Both the position numbers and the translations under genes were made by a program. DNA of 64,000 nt, from the NCBI GenBank assembly GCA_017470425.1, contig JAFUYT010000021.1, positions 62,001 to 126,000 on the forward strand, written 5' to 3'. Below are positions 1 to 8,335 of the stretch, one piece after another (position 1 is the stretch's first letter; the number at the start of each line of letters is the position of its first letter). Origin of the DNA: Bacteroidaceae bacterium. GTDB lineage: Bacteria; Bacteroidota; Bacteroidia; Bacteroidales; Bacteroidaceae. The notes below the pieces were generated by a model, which worked only from the letters and a program-made list of their open reading frames with translations, made no database searches and was not told the DNA's origin.

Positions 1-522
1 CTCACGGCCGCGCAGCTGAACAAGGAGCGCAGCGACTGGGCGGCCGAGATCGCGAACAAGAAGCGCAAGCAGAAGTCGGAGTGCACTGCCGACGGCGAGG
101 ACGGTCTGGCGGAGATGGGGACGGCGACGACACCGCGGACGGCGGCGGACGGGGCGCCGGGGCAGCTCCCGGGAGACCGCATCGCAGGGGCCATCCGGCG
201 CCTGAAGGAGGAGGGACTGCTGCGCTTCAGCTATGACCATGCGTGGCTGATGGCGGCGATGAACGAGCGGCCGGACATGCCGCACTTCGCGCTGACGAAC
301 GACTTCATCGCGTGGCTCCGCGCCGAGGGCGTGGAGGCGGACGCCTGCAAGTCGCAGGTGAACCGCTTCCGCAACCAGGTCCGCGGCCACCTGCCGAACT
401 GGCAGTTCGGGGACTCGAAGGGGCAGAACGCCGACGAGCGCCGCCGGCGCACGACGCTGGCGGAGACGTTCATCGCGTGGGCCACGGCGGGCACGGGAAC
501 AGCGCCGGAGAGTGCGCCGTGA
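1..522 (+). CDS. Unknown protein, C-terminal part (cut by window start)
   Basis: The reading frame is open from base 1 and ends at TGA 520-522, so only the last 173 residues are visible; the true start lies outside the window. The visible part begins with a lysine/arginine-rich stretch (NKKRKQK), followed by a linker and then a compact domain rich in aromatic and basic residues (about residues 60-160 of the fragment). I do not recognise the family. It is followed by two more small unknown genes on the same strand, a layout typical of replication or accessory modules of integrated elements in Bacteroidales; that is inference. A C-terminal tail of a VapE/primase-like protein is one possibility, but no motif proves it. 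Confidence 0.6.
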   Translation, partial: LTAAQLNKERSDWAAEIANKKRKQKSECTADGEDGLAEMGTATTPRTAADGAPGQLPGDRIAGAIRRLKEEGLLRFSYDHAWLMAAMNERPDMPHFALTNDFIAWLRAEGVEADACKSQVNRFRNQVRGHLPNWQFGDSKGQNADERRRRTTLAETFIAWATAGTGTAPESAP

Positions 523-585
523 GTGCGCCGCTGCGGCCGGAAGCGAGCGCGCCGCGCCCGTAAGTGCGCCCCGCTGCGTGGATGC

Positions 586-616
586 TTTGCCACGCCAGCG
601 GGGCGCACTACCTTTG
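586..616 (+). promoter_or_regulatory. Bacteroidota promoter for the 648 gene
   Basis: TTG at 586-588 and TACCTTTG at 609-616, spaced 20 bases, match the Bacteroidota -33/-7 pattern. The start codon follows 32 bases downstream. Confidence 0.65.
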
Positions 617-647
617 CGCTGTCTCACCAAACAACGTACAGACAGCA

Positions 648-1094
648 ATGAAACCACAGATCAACACTCTCCTGCTTGCCGCCCGCCAGGCGGAGCTGCA
701 AGCCACCGAAGCGCACCGCACGCTCGCCACCGCATGTCAAACCCTGCAGGAAGCCCTCGCCGGAGCCTTCCGCCGCCGGCTGTGCCACGGCACCGTGTGG
801 ACGGTGAACGCCGTGGAGTGGAGCGTGGCGGCGCTGGAGGTGTGGGTGACGGACAACGTGGAGTTCTCGCGCCCCACGCTGAAGCTCTTCCTGCGCCTGC
901 GCCCCACGGACGACACGCCGCTGCTCTCCATCCTCCTGGAGGCCTCGCTGCCGCTCACGGCCGCCGACCTCACGCACGAACTGCCCTGCGACCTCACCCT
1001 GCCCACGACGATGCCGATGAACCAGCCCGTCACCCTCTACCCCCACTACCGCGCCCGCGCCTGGAAGACATTCCCGGAAGTGACGATGCGATAA
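648..1094 (+). CDS. Hypothetical protein (148 aa)
   Basis: A 148-residue protein starting at ATG 648, chosen because a good promoter box ends at 616; the longer open frame to 564 would start upstream of that promoter. The N-terminal 35 residues look like an amphipathic helix rich in Ala, Glu and Gln, followed by a beta-rich region with repeated Leu/Val and Pro. No signal peptide or known motif is seen and I do not recognise the family. It sits between two other unknown genes, with a 62-base gap to the next. The three probably belong to one accessory unit. Confidence 0.6.
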   Translation: MKPQINTLLLAARQAELQATEAHRTLATACQTLQEALAGAFRRRLCHGTVWTVNAVEWSVAALEVWVTDNVEFSRPTLKLFLRLRPTDDTPLLSILLEASLPLTAADLTHELPCDLTLPTTMPMNQPVTLYPHYRARAWKTFPEVTMR

Positions 1095-1156
1095 GGCGCC
1101 CGCAGACAACCACGAAAGCCATCACGAAAACGAACGAAAACCACCACCCGTCTATC

Positions 1157-1780
1157 ATGAAAGAGAACGAAAGAAACGAAAGCGAAGGGTTCCTCTTCCC
1201 TGCACTCTTCTCTTCCCAAGAGAAAGAAAATAAAGAAAGAGAAAGGGACGACTCTGACGACGACGACAAAGCTTACGCACCTGCGCGCGAGGAGACCGTG
1301 TCCGCTCCGGCAGGCTCCGAAGACATCGATGTCGGCCGGTTCATCCAATTCTTCAACAGCCGTATGCCCCCGGGCGGCATCCCTAAGATCGTGACCGTGC
1401 GGGGCAGCCGCCTGAGCTGCCTCCACGCCCGCTGCCGGGAGTACGGCAAGAGCGCCGTCGTGGCCATGGTGGAGCGCGCCTCGCGCAGCTTCTTCCTCAA
1501 CGGCGGCGGTGCCACGGGCTGGCACGCCGACATCGACTGGCTGCTGCGCCCCAACATCTTCCCCCGCGTCGTGGAGGGCATCTACGATGACTACAACGCC
1601 TATTCGCCCAAACACGATGCGCAGGCCGCCCGACGCGCCCGCAACCGCGAGCTCTACGAAGCGATCTGCCGCGAGCAGCGCCAGGCGCGCGAGCAGATGT
1701 CCCAAGGCGCCGTGACCTACGAGGAGTACCAGCGCCTGAAGGCCCAGGGCCTCGTCCCCGACGCCCCGCCCGAGGCCTGA
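1157..1780 (+). CDS. Hypothetical protein with acidic N-terminus, DUF7833-like
   Basis: A 207-residue protein from ATG 1157. The first 55 residues are charged and probably disordered, with a run of Asp (DDSDDDDK). Residues about 60-145 form the conserved-looking part: RFIQFFNSRM, then a Cys/His/Arg segment, then an aromatic stretch around WHADIDWLLRPNIF. This resembles domains found in small replication or mobile-element proteins of Bacteroides (the DUF7833 type), recalled from memory and not verified. The C-terminal third is a charged helix. A strong hairpin terminator follows, so this is the last gene of the unit. Confidence 0.6.
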   Translation: MKENERNESEGFLFPALFSSQEKENKERERDDSDDDDKAYAPAREETVSAPAGSEDIDVGRFIQFFNSRMPPGGIPKIVTVRGSRLSCLHARCREYGKSAVVAMVERASRSFFLNGGGATGWHADIDWLLRPNIFPRVVEGIYDDYNAYSPKHDAQAARRARNRELYEAICREQRQAREQMSQGAVTYEEYQRLKAQGLVPDAPPEA

Positions 1781-1828
1781 GCCCTGCCCACCACCGGCCA
1801 CGCCGCACACAGCAAGCTCCATCACCCT

Positions 1829-1876
1829 ACGCAGCAGGCTGCATCACCCGATGCAGCCTGCTGCGTAAGTTTTTTC
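1829..1876 (+). terminator. Rho-independent terminator after the 1157 gene
   Basis: A perfect 17-bp inverted repeat (1829-1845 and 1850-1866, loop ACCC) is followed by AAG and six T on the + strand. Confidence 0.85.
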
Positions 1877-1950
1877 AGCAAAAAGGCGGGGAAGATTGAG
1901 CTATTTACAGAAAAAACGGAAGGAGGCAGCTGTCTTTCGGGATTTTTGCG

Positions 1951-1958
1951 TACCTTTG
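1951..1958 (+). promoter_or_regulatory. Promoter -7 box of the DUF362-ClC-fmt unit
   Basis: TACCTTTG at 1951-1958, 22-43 bases ahead of the two candidate start codons of the next gene. Confidence 0.65.
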
Positions 1959-2000
1959 CGCTCGAAAACTGAAACAACAATGACACAAAAGAGGATCACT

Positions 2001-2960
2001 ATGAAGAAGTATCTGTTTATCGCGTGTGCCCTGATGGCCTCACTGATGGCCTCAGCACAGAGCAAGGTGTATTTCACGAAGGAGATTACGCCGGAGTCAC
2101 TCGTAAGGATCTACAAGGCGCTGGGCGTGAAGCCCACAGGGCGCGTGGCAGTGAAGATCTCGACCGGCGAGGGCGGCAACACACACTACCTGAAGCCTCC
2201 GTTCATCCGTCCGCTGGTGGAGGAGGTGAACGGCACGATCGTGGAGTGCTGCACCGCCTACGGCGGCACGCGGCAGGATCCCAGGAAGCACTGGGCGACC
2301 ATCCACGACCACGGCTTCGACTCGATCTTCGCCGTGGATCTGATGGATGAGTTCGGCGAGATCCGCATCCCCGTCAAGGACCACAAGCATCTGAGATATG
2401 ACATCGTGGGCGCGCATCTGGCCAACTACGACTTCATGATCAACCTGGCCCACTTCAAGGGTCACGCGATGGGCGGCTTCGGCGGTGTCATGAAGAACGC
2501 CTCCATCGGCGTCGCCTCTACGGGCGGCAAGGCCTATATCCACTCCGCCGGCAAGACGACGGACCCGAAGCTGACGTGGACTCCCGACTACATCGCCGCC
2601 GGTCCCACGCAGGACCTCTTCCTGGAGTCGATGGCAGCCGCTGCCCAGGCCGTGCACAACTACTTCGGCGGCCACGTGATCTACATCAATGTGATGAACA
2701 ATATGTCCGTCGATTGCGACTGCGACGGTCACCCCGCCAAGCCGCAGCTGAAGGACATGGGCATCATGGCCAGCCTCGACCCCGTGGCGGTCGATCAGGC
2801 CTGCCTGGACAAGGTGTTCAACTATCAGGGCCGCCCCGGCGATGACAACAAACCGCTCATCCAGCGCATCAACCGCCAGCACGGCACCTACATCACGGAC
2901 TATGCCGAGCAGATCGGCTTCGGTTCGAAGAAATACAAACTGATCGACATCGACCGGTAA
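2001..2960 (+). CDS. DUF362 domain-containing exported protein
   Basis: The start at 2001 gives 319 residues with a clean signal peptide (MKKYLFIACALMASLMASAQ, cleavage probably after AQ). An upstream in-frame ATG at 1980 would add MTQKRIT and remains possible. The mature part carries features of the DUF362 family: an N-terminal KISTGE segment followed by NTHYLKP, a glycine-rich GGFGGVMKNASIG loop in the middle, and a DPVAVDQACLD segment near the end that in this family lies close to conserved acidic residues. DUF362 proteins have no settled function. It is encoded 4 bases ahead of the ClC channel gene, so the two are co-transcribed. Confidence 0.8.
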   Translation: MKKYLFIACALMASLMASAQSKVYFTKEITPESLVRIYKALGVKPTGRVAVKISTGEGGNTHYLKPPFIRPLVEEVNGTIVECCTAYGGTRQDPRKHWATIHDHGFDSIFAVDLMDEFGEIRIPVKDHKHLRYDIVGAHLANYDFMINLAHFKGHAMGGFGGVMKNASIGVASTGGKAYIHSAGKTTDPKLTWTPDYIAAGPTQDLFLESMAAAAQAVHNYFGGHVIYINVMNNMSVDCDCDGHPAKPQLKDMGIMASLDPVAVDQACLDKVFNYQGRPGDDNKPLIQRINRQHGTYITDYAEQIGFGSKKYKLIDIDR

Positions 2961-2964
2961 ACCG

Positions 2965-4743
2965 ATGAACATCTTCCCCTATATCCTCCGCTGGCGGGCG
3001 GCACACATCAAGGACAAGCAGTTCATGCTGCTGCTGGCGCTGGTCATCGGCGTGCTGACGGCGCTGTCGGGCCTGTTGCTGAAGTGGCTGATCCACCAGA
3101 TTGAATACCTGCTGACGCATCATTTCTCCATCACGGGCGCCAACTGGCTGTACCTGCTCTATCCGGTGGTGGGCATCCTGCTGACGGGTCTGTTCGTGCG
3201 CTATGTCGTGCGCGACGACATCGGGCACGGCATCACGAAGATCCTCTACGCCATCGCCCGCAAGCAGAACCGCATCAAGGGGCACAACACGTGGTCGTCG
3301 GTCATCGCCTCGGCCATCACCATCGGCTTCGGCGGTTCCGTGGGTGCCGAGGCACCGATTGTGCTGACGGGCTCCGCCATCGGCTCCAACCTGGGGTCGC
3401 TGTTCCGTCTGGACTCCAAGCAGCTGATGCTGCTGGTGGGCTGCGGCGCGGCGGGTGCCGTCTCGGGCATCTTCAAAGCACCGATTGCGGGTCTGGTGTT
3501 CACGCTGGAGGTCCTGATGATCGACTTCACGCTGGGCAGCCTGCTGCCGCTGCTGGTGTCGTGCGTGACGGCGGCTGCCGTCACCTTCGCCATCTCCGGG
3601 ACGGGGAACCTCTTCGAGTTCCATCTGACGAATGCCTTCGCCATCGAGCGCCTGCCGGCGTACATCCTGCTGGGGGTGTTCTGCGGCTTCATCTCGCTGT
3701 ACTTCACGCGCGTCATGAACTGGCTCGAGGACCAGTTCCGCCGCGTGGGCGGCCCGTGGAAGCGCTTCCTGGTGGCGAGCCCCATCCTGAGCGTACTGAT
3801 CTTCCTCTTCCCCTCGCTCTACGGCGAAGGCTACGAGATGATCAGCCTGCTCCTGAACGGCCGGGGCACTGCCGACTGGAACCAAGTCCTCGAGGGCTCC
3901 CTCTTCTACGGCGCGCCGCAGCTGTTGCTGTTGTATCTGGCCGGCATCATCGTCTTCAAGGTCTTCGCCACGACGGCTACGAACAGCGGCGGCGGATGCG
4001 GCGGTACGTTTGCGCCCTCGCTGTTCCTGGGCTGCGTGGCGGGTTTCCTCTTCGCCTCGCTGTGGAACCTGCTGCCGGGCAACACGATTGTCGTGCCTGA
4101 GAACAATTTCTCGCTCCTGGGCATGGCGGGCCTGATGAGCGGCGTGATGCACGCCCCGCTGACGGGCATCTTCCTGATTGCGGAGCTGACGGGCGGCTAC
4201 GGCCTGTTCCTGCCGCTGATGATCGTGGCCGTGGCCTCCTACCTGACCATCATCATCTTCGAACCTCATAGCATCTACACGATGCGCCTGGCGCGCAAGG
4301 GCGAGCTCGTCACCCACAACAAGGACCACGCCATCCTGACGCTCATGTCGATGGACTCCGTCATCGAGCGCTACGAGGAACACCTGCACCCGGGCGATGA
4401 CCTGGGCGAGGTGGTGCGCCAGATTTCCTCCTCGGAGCGCGACATCTTCCCCGTCGTGGATGACGCGGGACGGCTGCTGGCAGTGCTGGTGCTGGACCGC
4501 GTGCGCCACGTGATGTTCCGCACCGAGCTGTACCACCGCCTCCACGTGAGCGATCTGATGTCGCAGTGTGCGGCACGGCTGACCACGCGCGACCCGATGG
4601 ACGTGGTCATGAGCGCCTTCGACCGCACGAAGGCGTGGACGCTGCCGGTGGTCGATGAGGGCGGGCTGTTCGTGGGCTTCATCCGCCGCAGCCATGTCTT
4701 TGCGATGTACCGCACGATGTTACACGATTTAAGTGAAGAATAA
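2965..4743 (+). CDS. ClC-family chloride channel/transporter with CBS pair
   Basis: A 592-residue inner-membrane protein with about ten or more hydrophobic segments in residues 20-440 and a soluble tail of two CBS domains (about 455-590). Family motifs are visible: the ion-path loop GSVGAEAP with the gating glutamate at residue 129 intact, and GGTFAP (about 346-351), the GxFxP motif that forms the anion site. The retained gating glutamate suggests proton-coupled anion exchange, but that is inference. The CBS pair probably senses nucleotides or ionic strength. It follows the DUF362 gene by 4 bases and precedes fmt by 6, forming an operon. Confidence 0.93.
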   Translation: MNIFPYILRWRAAHIKDKQFMLLLALVIGVLTALSGLLLKWLIHQIEYLLTHHFSITGANWLYLLYPVVGILLTGLFVRYVVRDDIGHGITKILYAIARKQNRIKGHNTWSSVIASAITIGFGGSVGAEAPIVLTGSAIGSNLGSLFRLDSKQLMLLVGCGAAGAVSGIFKAPIAGLVFTLEVLMIDFTLGSLLPLLVSCVTAAAVTFAISGTGNLFEFHLTNAFAIERLPAYILLGVFCGFISLYFTRVMNWLEDQFRRVGGPWKRFLVASPILSVLIFLFPSLYGEGYEMISLLLNGRGTADWNQVLEGSLFYGAPQLLLLYLAGIIVFKVFATTATNSGGGCGGTFAPSLFLGCVAGFLFASLWNLLPGNTIVVPENNFSLLGMAGLMSGVMHAPLTGIFLIAELTGGYGLFLPLMIVAVASYLTIIIFEPHSIYTMRLARKGELVTHNKDHAILTLMSMDSVIERYEEHLHPGDDLGEVVRQISSSERDIFPVVDDAGRLLAVLVLDRVRHVMFRTELYHRLHVSDLMSQCAARLTTRDPMDVVMSAFDRTKAWTLPVVDEGGLFVGFIRRSHVFAMYRTMLHDLSEE

Positions 4744-4749
4744 GACCTG

Positions 4750-5838
4750 ATGAAAGATTTGAGAATCATCTTCATGGGGACTCCCGAGTTCGCGGTAGAG
4801 TCTCTGCGCAAGCTGGTAGAGAACGGCTACCAGGTCGTGGCCGTCGTCACGATGCCCGACAAACCCGTGGGGCGCCACCACGACACGCTGCAGGCGTCGC
4901 CCGTCAAGCAATATGCCGCCGAGCGCGGCATCCCCGTCCTGCAGCCCGAGCGGCTGAAGGACGAGCAGTTCCTGGAGGAGCTGCGCAGCTACAAGGCCGA
5001 CCTCCAGGTGGTCGTAGCCTTCAGGATGCTGCCGGAGGTGGTGTGGGCGATGCCCCCGAAGGGCACCTTCAATCTCCACGCCGCCCTGCTGCCGCAGTAC
5101 CGCGGCGCGGCACCCATCAACTGGGCCGTCATCAACGGCGAGACGGAGACGGGCGTCACCACCTTCTTCCTCGACCACGACATCGACACGGGGCGCATCA
5201 TCCACCGCGTGGCGGCGCCCATCGGCGAGCGCGACACCGTGGGCGATGTCTATGACCGCCTCATGTACCTCGGTGCCGACCTCGTCGTGAAGACCGTCGA
5301 TGACATCGAAGCTGGTCGCATCGCGCCCGTAGAACAAAGCTCGCTGCTCCCCGCCCCCAGCTCAGAGCCCAGCAGCCCCTGCCCGCTGCCCGGCACCCCC
5401 TGTTTGCAGCCCGGTGAGCAGTGTTCGGTGCTCGGCGACTGTGTCGCCGAGTCCCCCCTCCGCCCCGCGCCGAAGCTCTTCAAGGAGACCTGCGAGATCC
5501 GCTGGAGCCAGCACACGGTGAAGAGCGCCTACGACTTCATCCGCGGCCTCTCGCCCTACCCCGCCGCATGGACCACGCTGCGCACAGCCGACGGCAAGGA
5601 GACGCAGCTCAAGGTCTTCTTCGCCGAGAAAGCACCAGAGCACGCCGAGGGAGCCATGAACCATGAGAAAGGCGCCGGCATGGCAGTAGCGCTGCCCGGC
5701 GGCCGCCTCCGCCTGACCGACGTGCAGCTGGCCGGCAAGCGGCGGATGCCCGTAGCGGACTTCCTGCGCGGCGCACGCCTGGAGGGAGCCGTCCTCGTGG
5801 AAAGCGGGACGGAAGAGACACGGCCCGTCATCCTATAA
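4750..5838 (+). CDS. fmt: Methionyl-tRNA formyltransferase
   Basis: Transfers a formyl group from 10-formyl-THF to initiator Met-tRNA. The N-terminus FMGTPEFAV, the catalytic trio Asn108, His110 (in NLHAALLPQYRGAAPINW) and Asp146 (in DHDIDTG), and the C-terminal RGLSPYPAAW segment are all present. At 362 residues it is about 40 longer than usual: residues about 195-236 are a Pro/Ser/Cys-rich insert between the catalytic and C-terminal domains, encoded by C-rich DNA holding a 21-bp palindrome (5431-5451). The frame and the flanking domains are intact, so the enzyme should work. The gene follows ClC by 6 bases. Confidence 0.96.
   Translation: MKDLRIIFMGTPEFAVESLRKLVENGYQVVAVVTMPDKPVGRHHDTLQASPVKQYAAERGIPVLQPERLKDEQFLEELRSYKADLQVVVAFRMLPEVVWAMPPKGTFNLHAALLPQYRGAAPINWAVINGETETGVTTFFLDHDIDTGRIIHRVAAPIGERDTVGDVYDRLMYLGADLVVKTVDDIEAGRIAPVEQSSLLPAPSSEPSSPCPLPGTPCLQPGEQCSVLGDCVAESPLRPAPKLFKETCEIRWSQHTVKSAYDFIRGLSPYPAAWTTLRTADGKETQLKVFFAEKAPEHAEGAMNHEKGAGMAVALPGGRLRLTDVQLAGKRRMPVADFLRGARLEGAVLVESGTEETRPVIL
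5431..5451. repeat. Short palindrome inside the fmt insert
   Basis: CTCGGCGAC, loop TGT, GTCGCCGAG: perfect 9-bp arms. It encodes GDCVAE in the extra segment of Fmt. The GH97 gene holds a close relative (30699-30719). Confidence 0.7.
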
Positions 5839-5868
5839 CCCACAACACACTACACACCCCACCACATC

Positions 5869-8313
5869 ATGACGAAACGGATCTGCCTGATGGCCCTCGC
5901 AGCCATCTTCCTGCTGCCCGCCACGAGCGAGGCCGGCCTGTTCAAGAAGAATAAGAAGAAAGCCAAGACCGAGACACCCGCCAAGCCCGAAGCCAAGAAG
6001 GAACCGCGGCCGGCACCGGTGGAAGGACTGTTCAACGTGCAGAAGTTCAAGGAGGACTGGTTCTTCCAGATCCCCGACACGCTGCTGGGGCGCCCCTTCC
6101 TGTGCACCACGCGCTTCGTGGCCACGCCCGTGAACATGGGCACCTACGGCGGCGAGCTCGTCAGCAGCCATGTCCTCTATTTCGAGAGACAGGACGACAA
6201 GATCATGCTGCGCGCGATGGCCTACGACGCCACCGCCGACAGCACCGACCAGATTCACCGTGCCATCCTGGCATCGACGGAGAACCCCATCGTGGCCAGC
6301 TTCAAGATCGACAAGGAGACTGCCGACACGCTGCATCCGCGCCACATCAGCGTGAAGATGACGGACTTCCTCAGAGGCGACAACCTCGTGACCGCCATCC
6401 CCGAGCGCAGCAAGGAGCGCTACGGCGTGACGGGGCTGAAAGCGGACCAGAGCTACATCGCCTCCGTGCACACCTACCCCATCAACACGGAGATCCAGAC
6501 CGTGAAGACCTTCGGCGCGCGCGCCGCCAGCCAGCAGAACCAGAACCTGGCCGGGATGCTGACGGGACAGGTGACGTTCCGCCTGAACACCTCCTTCGTG
6601 CTGCTGCCGGAGGAGCCCATGCGCCCGCGCTACTTCGACAGCCGCGTGGGTTACTTCACCGAGAGCCACCGCGAATACAGCGACCGCCAGCAGCAGGTGC
6701 GCCGCCGCAGCATGGCCACCCGCTGGCGCCTGGAGCCCAAGAGCGAGGAAGACATCGAGCGCATGAAGCGTGGCGAGCTCGTGGAGCCCCGGAAGCCCAT
6801 CGTCTATTACATCGACCCCGCCACGCCGAAGCAGTGGCGCAAGTACCTGATCCAGGGCGTCAACGACTGGAACGTGGCCTTCGAGCAGGCCGGTTGGAAG
6901 AATGCCATCCGCGCTGAGGAGTGGCCCGAGAACGCCGACTCGCTCGGCATGAGCCTCGAGGATGCCCGCTACTCCGTCATCCGCTATCTCGCATCGCCCA
7001 TCTCCAATGCCTACGGCCCCCACGTCAGCGACCCCCGTTCGGGCGAGATCATCGAGACGCACATTGGATGGTACCACAATGTGATGCAGCTCATCCACGA
7101 CTGGTACATGACACAGGCCGGAGCCATCGACCCACGCACCCACCAGATGCAGTTCGACGAGGCACTGATGGGCGAGCTCATCCGCTTCGTCAGCAGCCAC
7201 GAGGTGGGCCACACGCTGGGCCTGCGCCACAATATGGGTGCCAGCTCGGCCACGCCCGTGGATAGCCTGCGCGACAAGGCGTGGGTGGAAGCCAACGGCC
7301 ACACGGCCAGCATCATGGACTACGCGCGCTTCAACTACGTGGCACAGCCCGAGGACGGCATCGGCACCAGCGGCATCTTCCCCCGCATCAACACCTACGA
7401 CAAGTGGGCCATCGAATGGGGCTACCGCTACTTCCCCGAGGTGGATGAAGAGCTGAAAGGCGGAGAAAAGGCGCGCCTGGCAGCGGCCGATGCAGAGCGC
7501 CTGCTGCTCAACGAGATGACCGTCAGGAAGCTGGCAGCAAGCCGCCGCTACTGGTTCGGCGGAGAGGGCAACGACAATGACCCGCGCGCACAGACCGAGG
7601 ACCTCGGCGACGACCAGATGCGCGCCAACACCTACGGCATACAGAACCTCAAGCGCATCATCGGACAGCTGCCCGCATGGGTGCGCGAGGAGGGCGACCT
7701 CGACCTGAACCTCAGCCAGATGTACGGCAGCGTCGTAGGACAGATGCGCCGCTACGTGGGCCACGTAGGCCGCAACATCGGCGGCCTCTACCGGACCTAC
7801 AAGAGCGTGGAGGAGAACGGCGACGTCTTCGTGCCCGAAGAGAAGGAACGCGTGCAGCGCGCCATGCGATGGCTCGACGAGCAGGTGCTCACGGAGCCCA
7901 CCTGGCTCATCAACGTGCCCTACATCCAGCGCCTGACGAGTGAGCCGCAAGCCACCATCCGCCCGCTCGCCGACCAGGCGGTAGCCGCACTCTGCTCTGC
8001 CGCCACGTTCAACAACGTCGTGCGCTACAGCTATGCCGCCAACGCCTACCAGCCTGCCGACTACACCCGCGATGTGGTGCGCCTGCTGTTCAGCGACCTG
8101 CGCCCCAGCCGCTGGCACCGCTACGTGCAGGCCCGCACGGTGGCTGTGCTCTCAGAAGCCTGGAAAACGGGCTCCACGGTGGAGGCACGACCCTATATCA
8201 CGCAGGCGCTGCAGCTCATCCAGCAGCGCGCCCGCAGCGCCGGCGGCGACGCCGCCACGCAGGCCCACTTCCGCGACATCGACCTGCAAATCCGTCTCCT
8301 GTTCGAAAAGTAA
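5869..8313 (+). CDS. Zinc-dependent metalloprotease, DUF5117/DUF5118 type
   Basis: An 814-residue exported protein. The signal peptide MTKRICLMALAAIFLLPATSEA is followed by a basic linker and then long regions matching the DUF5118/DUF5117/DUF4953 arrangement common in Bacteroidota. The active site HEVGHTLGLRH occupies residues 444-454, with His444, His448 and His454 as expected zinc ligands and Glu445 as the catalytic base. The downstream SIMDYARFNY supplies the Met-turn region of metzincin-like enzymes. Substrates are unknown. It starts 30 bases after fmt, so it may be read through, and 22 bases precede the next gene. Confidence 0.92.
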   Translation: MTKRICLMALAAIFLLPATSEAGLFKKNKKKAKTETPAKPEAKKEPRPAPVEGLFNVQKFKEDWFFQIPDTLLGRPFLCTTRFVATPVNMGTYGGELVSSHVLYFERQDDKIMLRAMAYDATADSTDQIHRAILASTENPIVASFKIDKETADTLHPRHISVKMTDFLRGDNLVTAIPERSKERYGVTGLKADQSYIASVHTYPINTEIQTVKTFGARAASQQNQNLAGMLTGQVTFRLNTSFVLLPEEPMRPRYFDSRVGYFTESHREYSDRQQQVRRRSMATRWRLEPKSEEDIERMKRGELVEPRKPIVYYIDPATPKQWRKYLIQGVNDWNVAFEQAGWKNAIRAEEWPENADSLGMSLEDARYSVIRYLASPISNAYGPHVSDPRSGEIIETHIGWYHNVMQLIHDWYMTQAGAIDPRTHQMQFDEALMGELIRFVSSHEVGHTLGLRHNMGASSATPVDSLRDKAWVEANGHTASIMDYARFNYVAQPEDGIGTSGIFPRINTYDKWAIEWGYRYFPEVDEELKGGEKARLAAADAERLLLNEMTVRKLAASRRYWFGGEGNDNDPRAQTEDLGDDQMRANTYGIQNLKRIIGQLPAWVREEGDLDLNLSQMYGSVVGQMRRYVGHVGRNIGGLYRTYKSVEENGDVFVPEEKERVQRAMRWLDEQVLTEPTWLINVPYIQRLTSEPQATIRPLADQAVAALCSAATFNNVVRYSYAANAYQPADYTRDVVRLLFSDLRPSRWHRYVQARTVAVLSEAWKTGSTVEARPYITQALQLIQQRARSAGGDAATQAHFRDIDLQIRLLFEK

Positions 8314-8335
8314 ACACCTCTGATACAGCATCCCT

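Noticed and set aside
2893-4695. Long antisense frame opposite ClC
   Set aside because: Gln/Arg/His-rich shadow; ClC motifs are clear on the + strand.
5336-5463. Separate gene or pseudogene break inside fmt
   Set aside because: The frame is open and the C-terminal Fmt domain continues directly; the segment is a low-complexity linker.
5833-8118. Long antisense frame opposite the metalloprotease
   Set aside because: Composition typical of antisense shadows; the + strand has a HEXXH enzyme with signal peptide.
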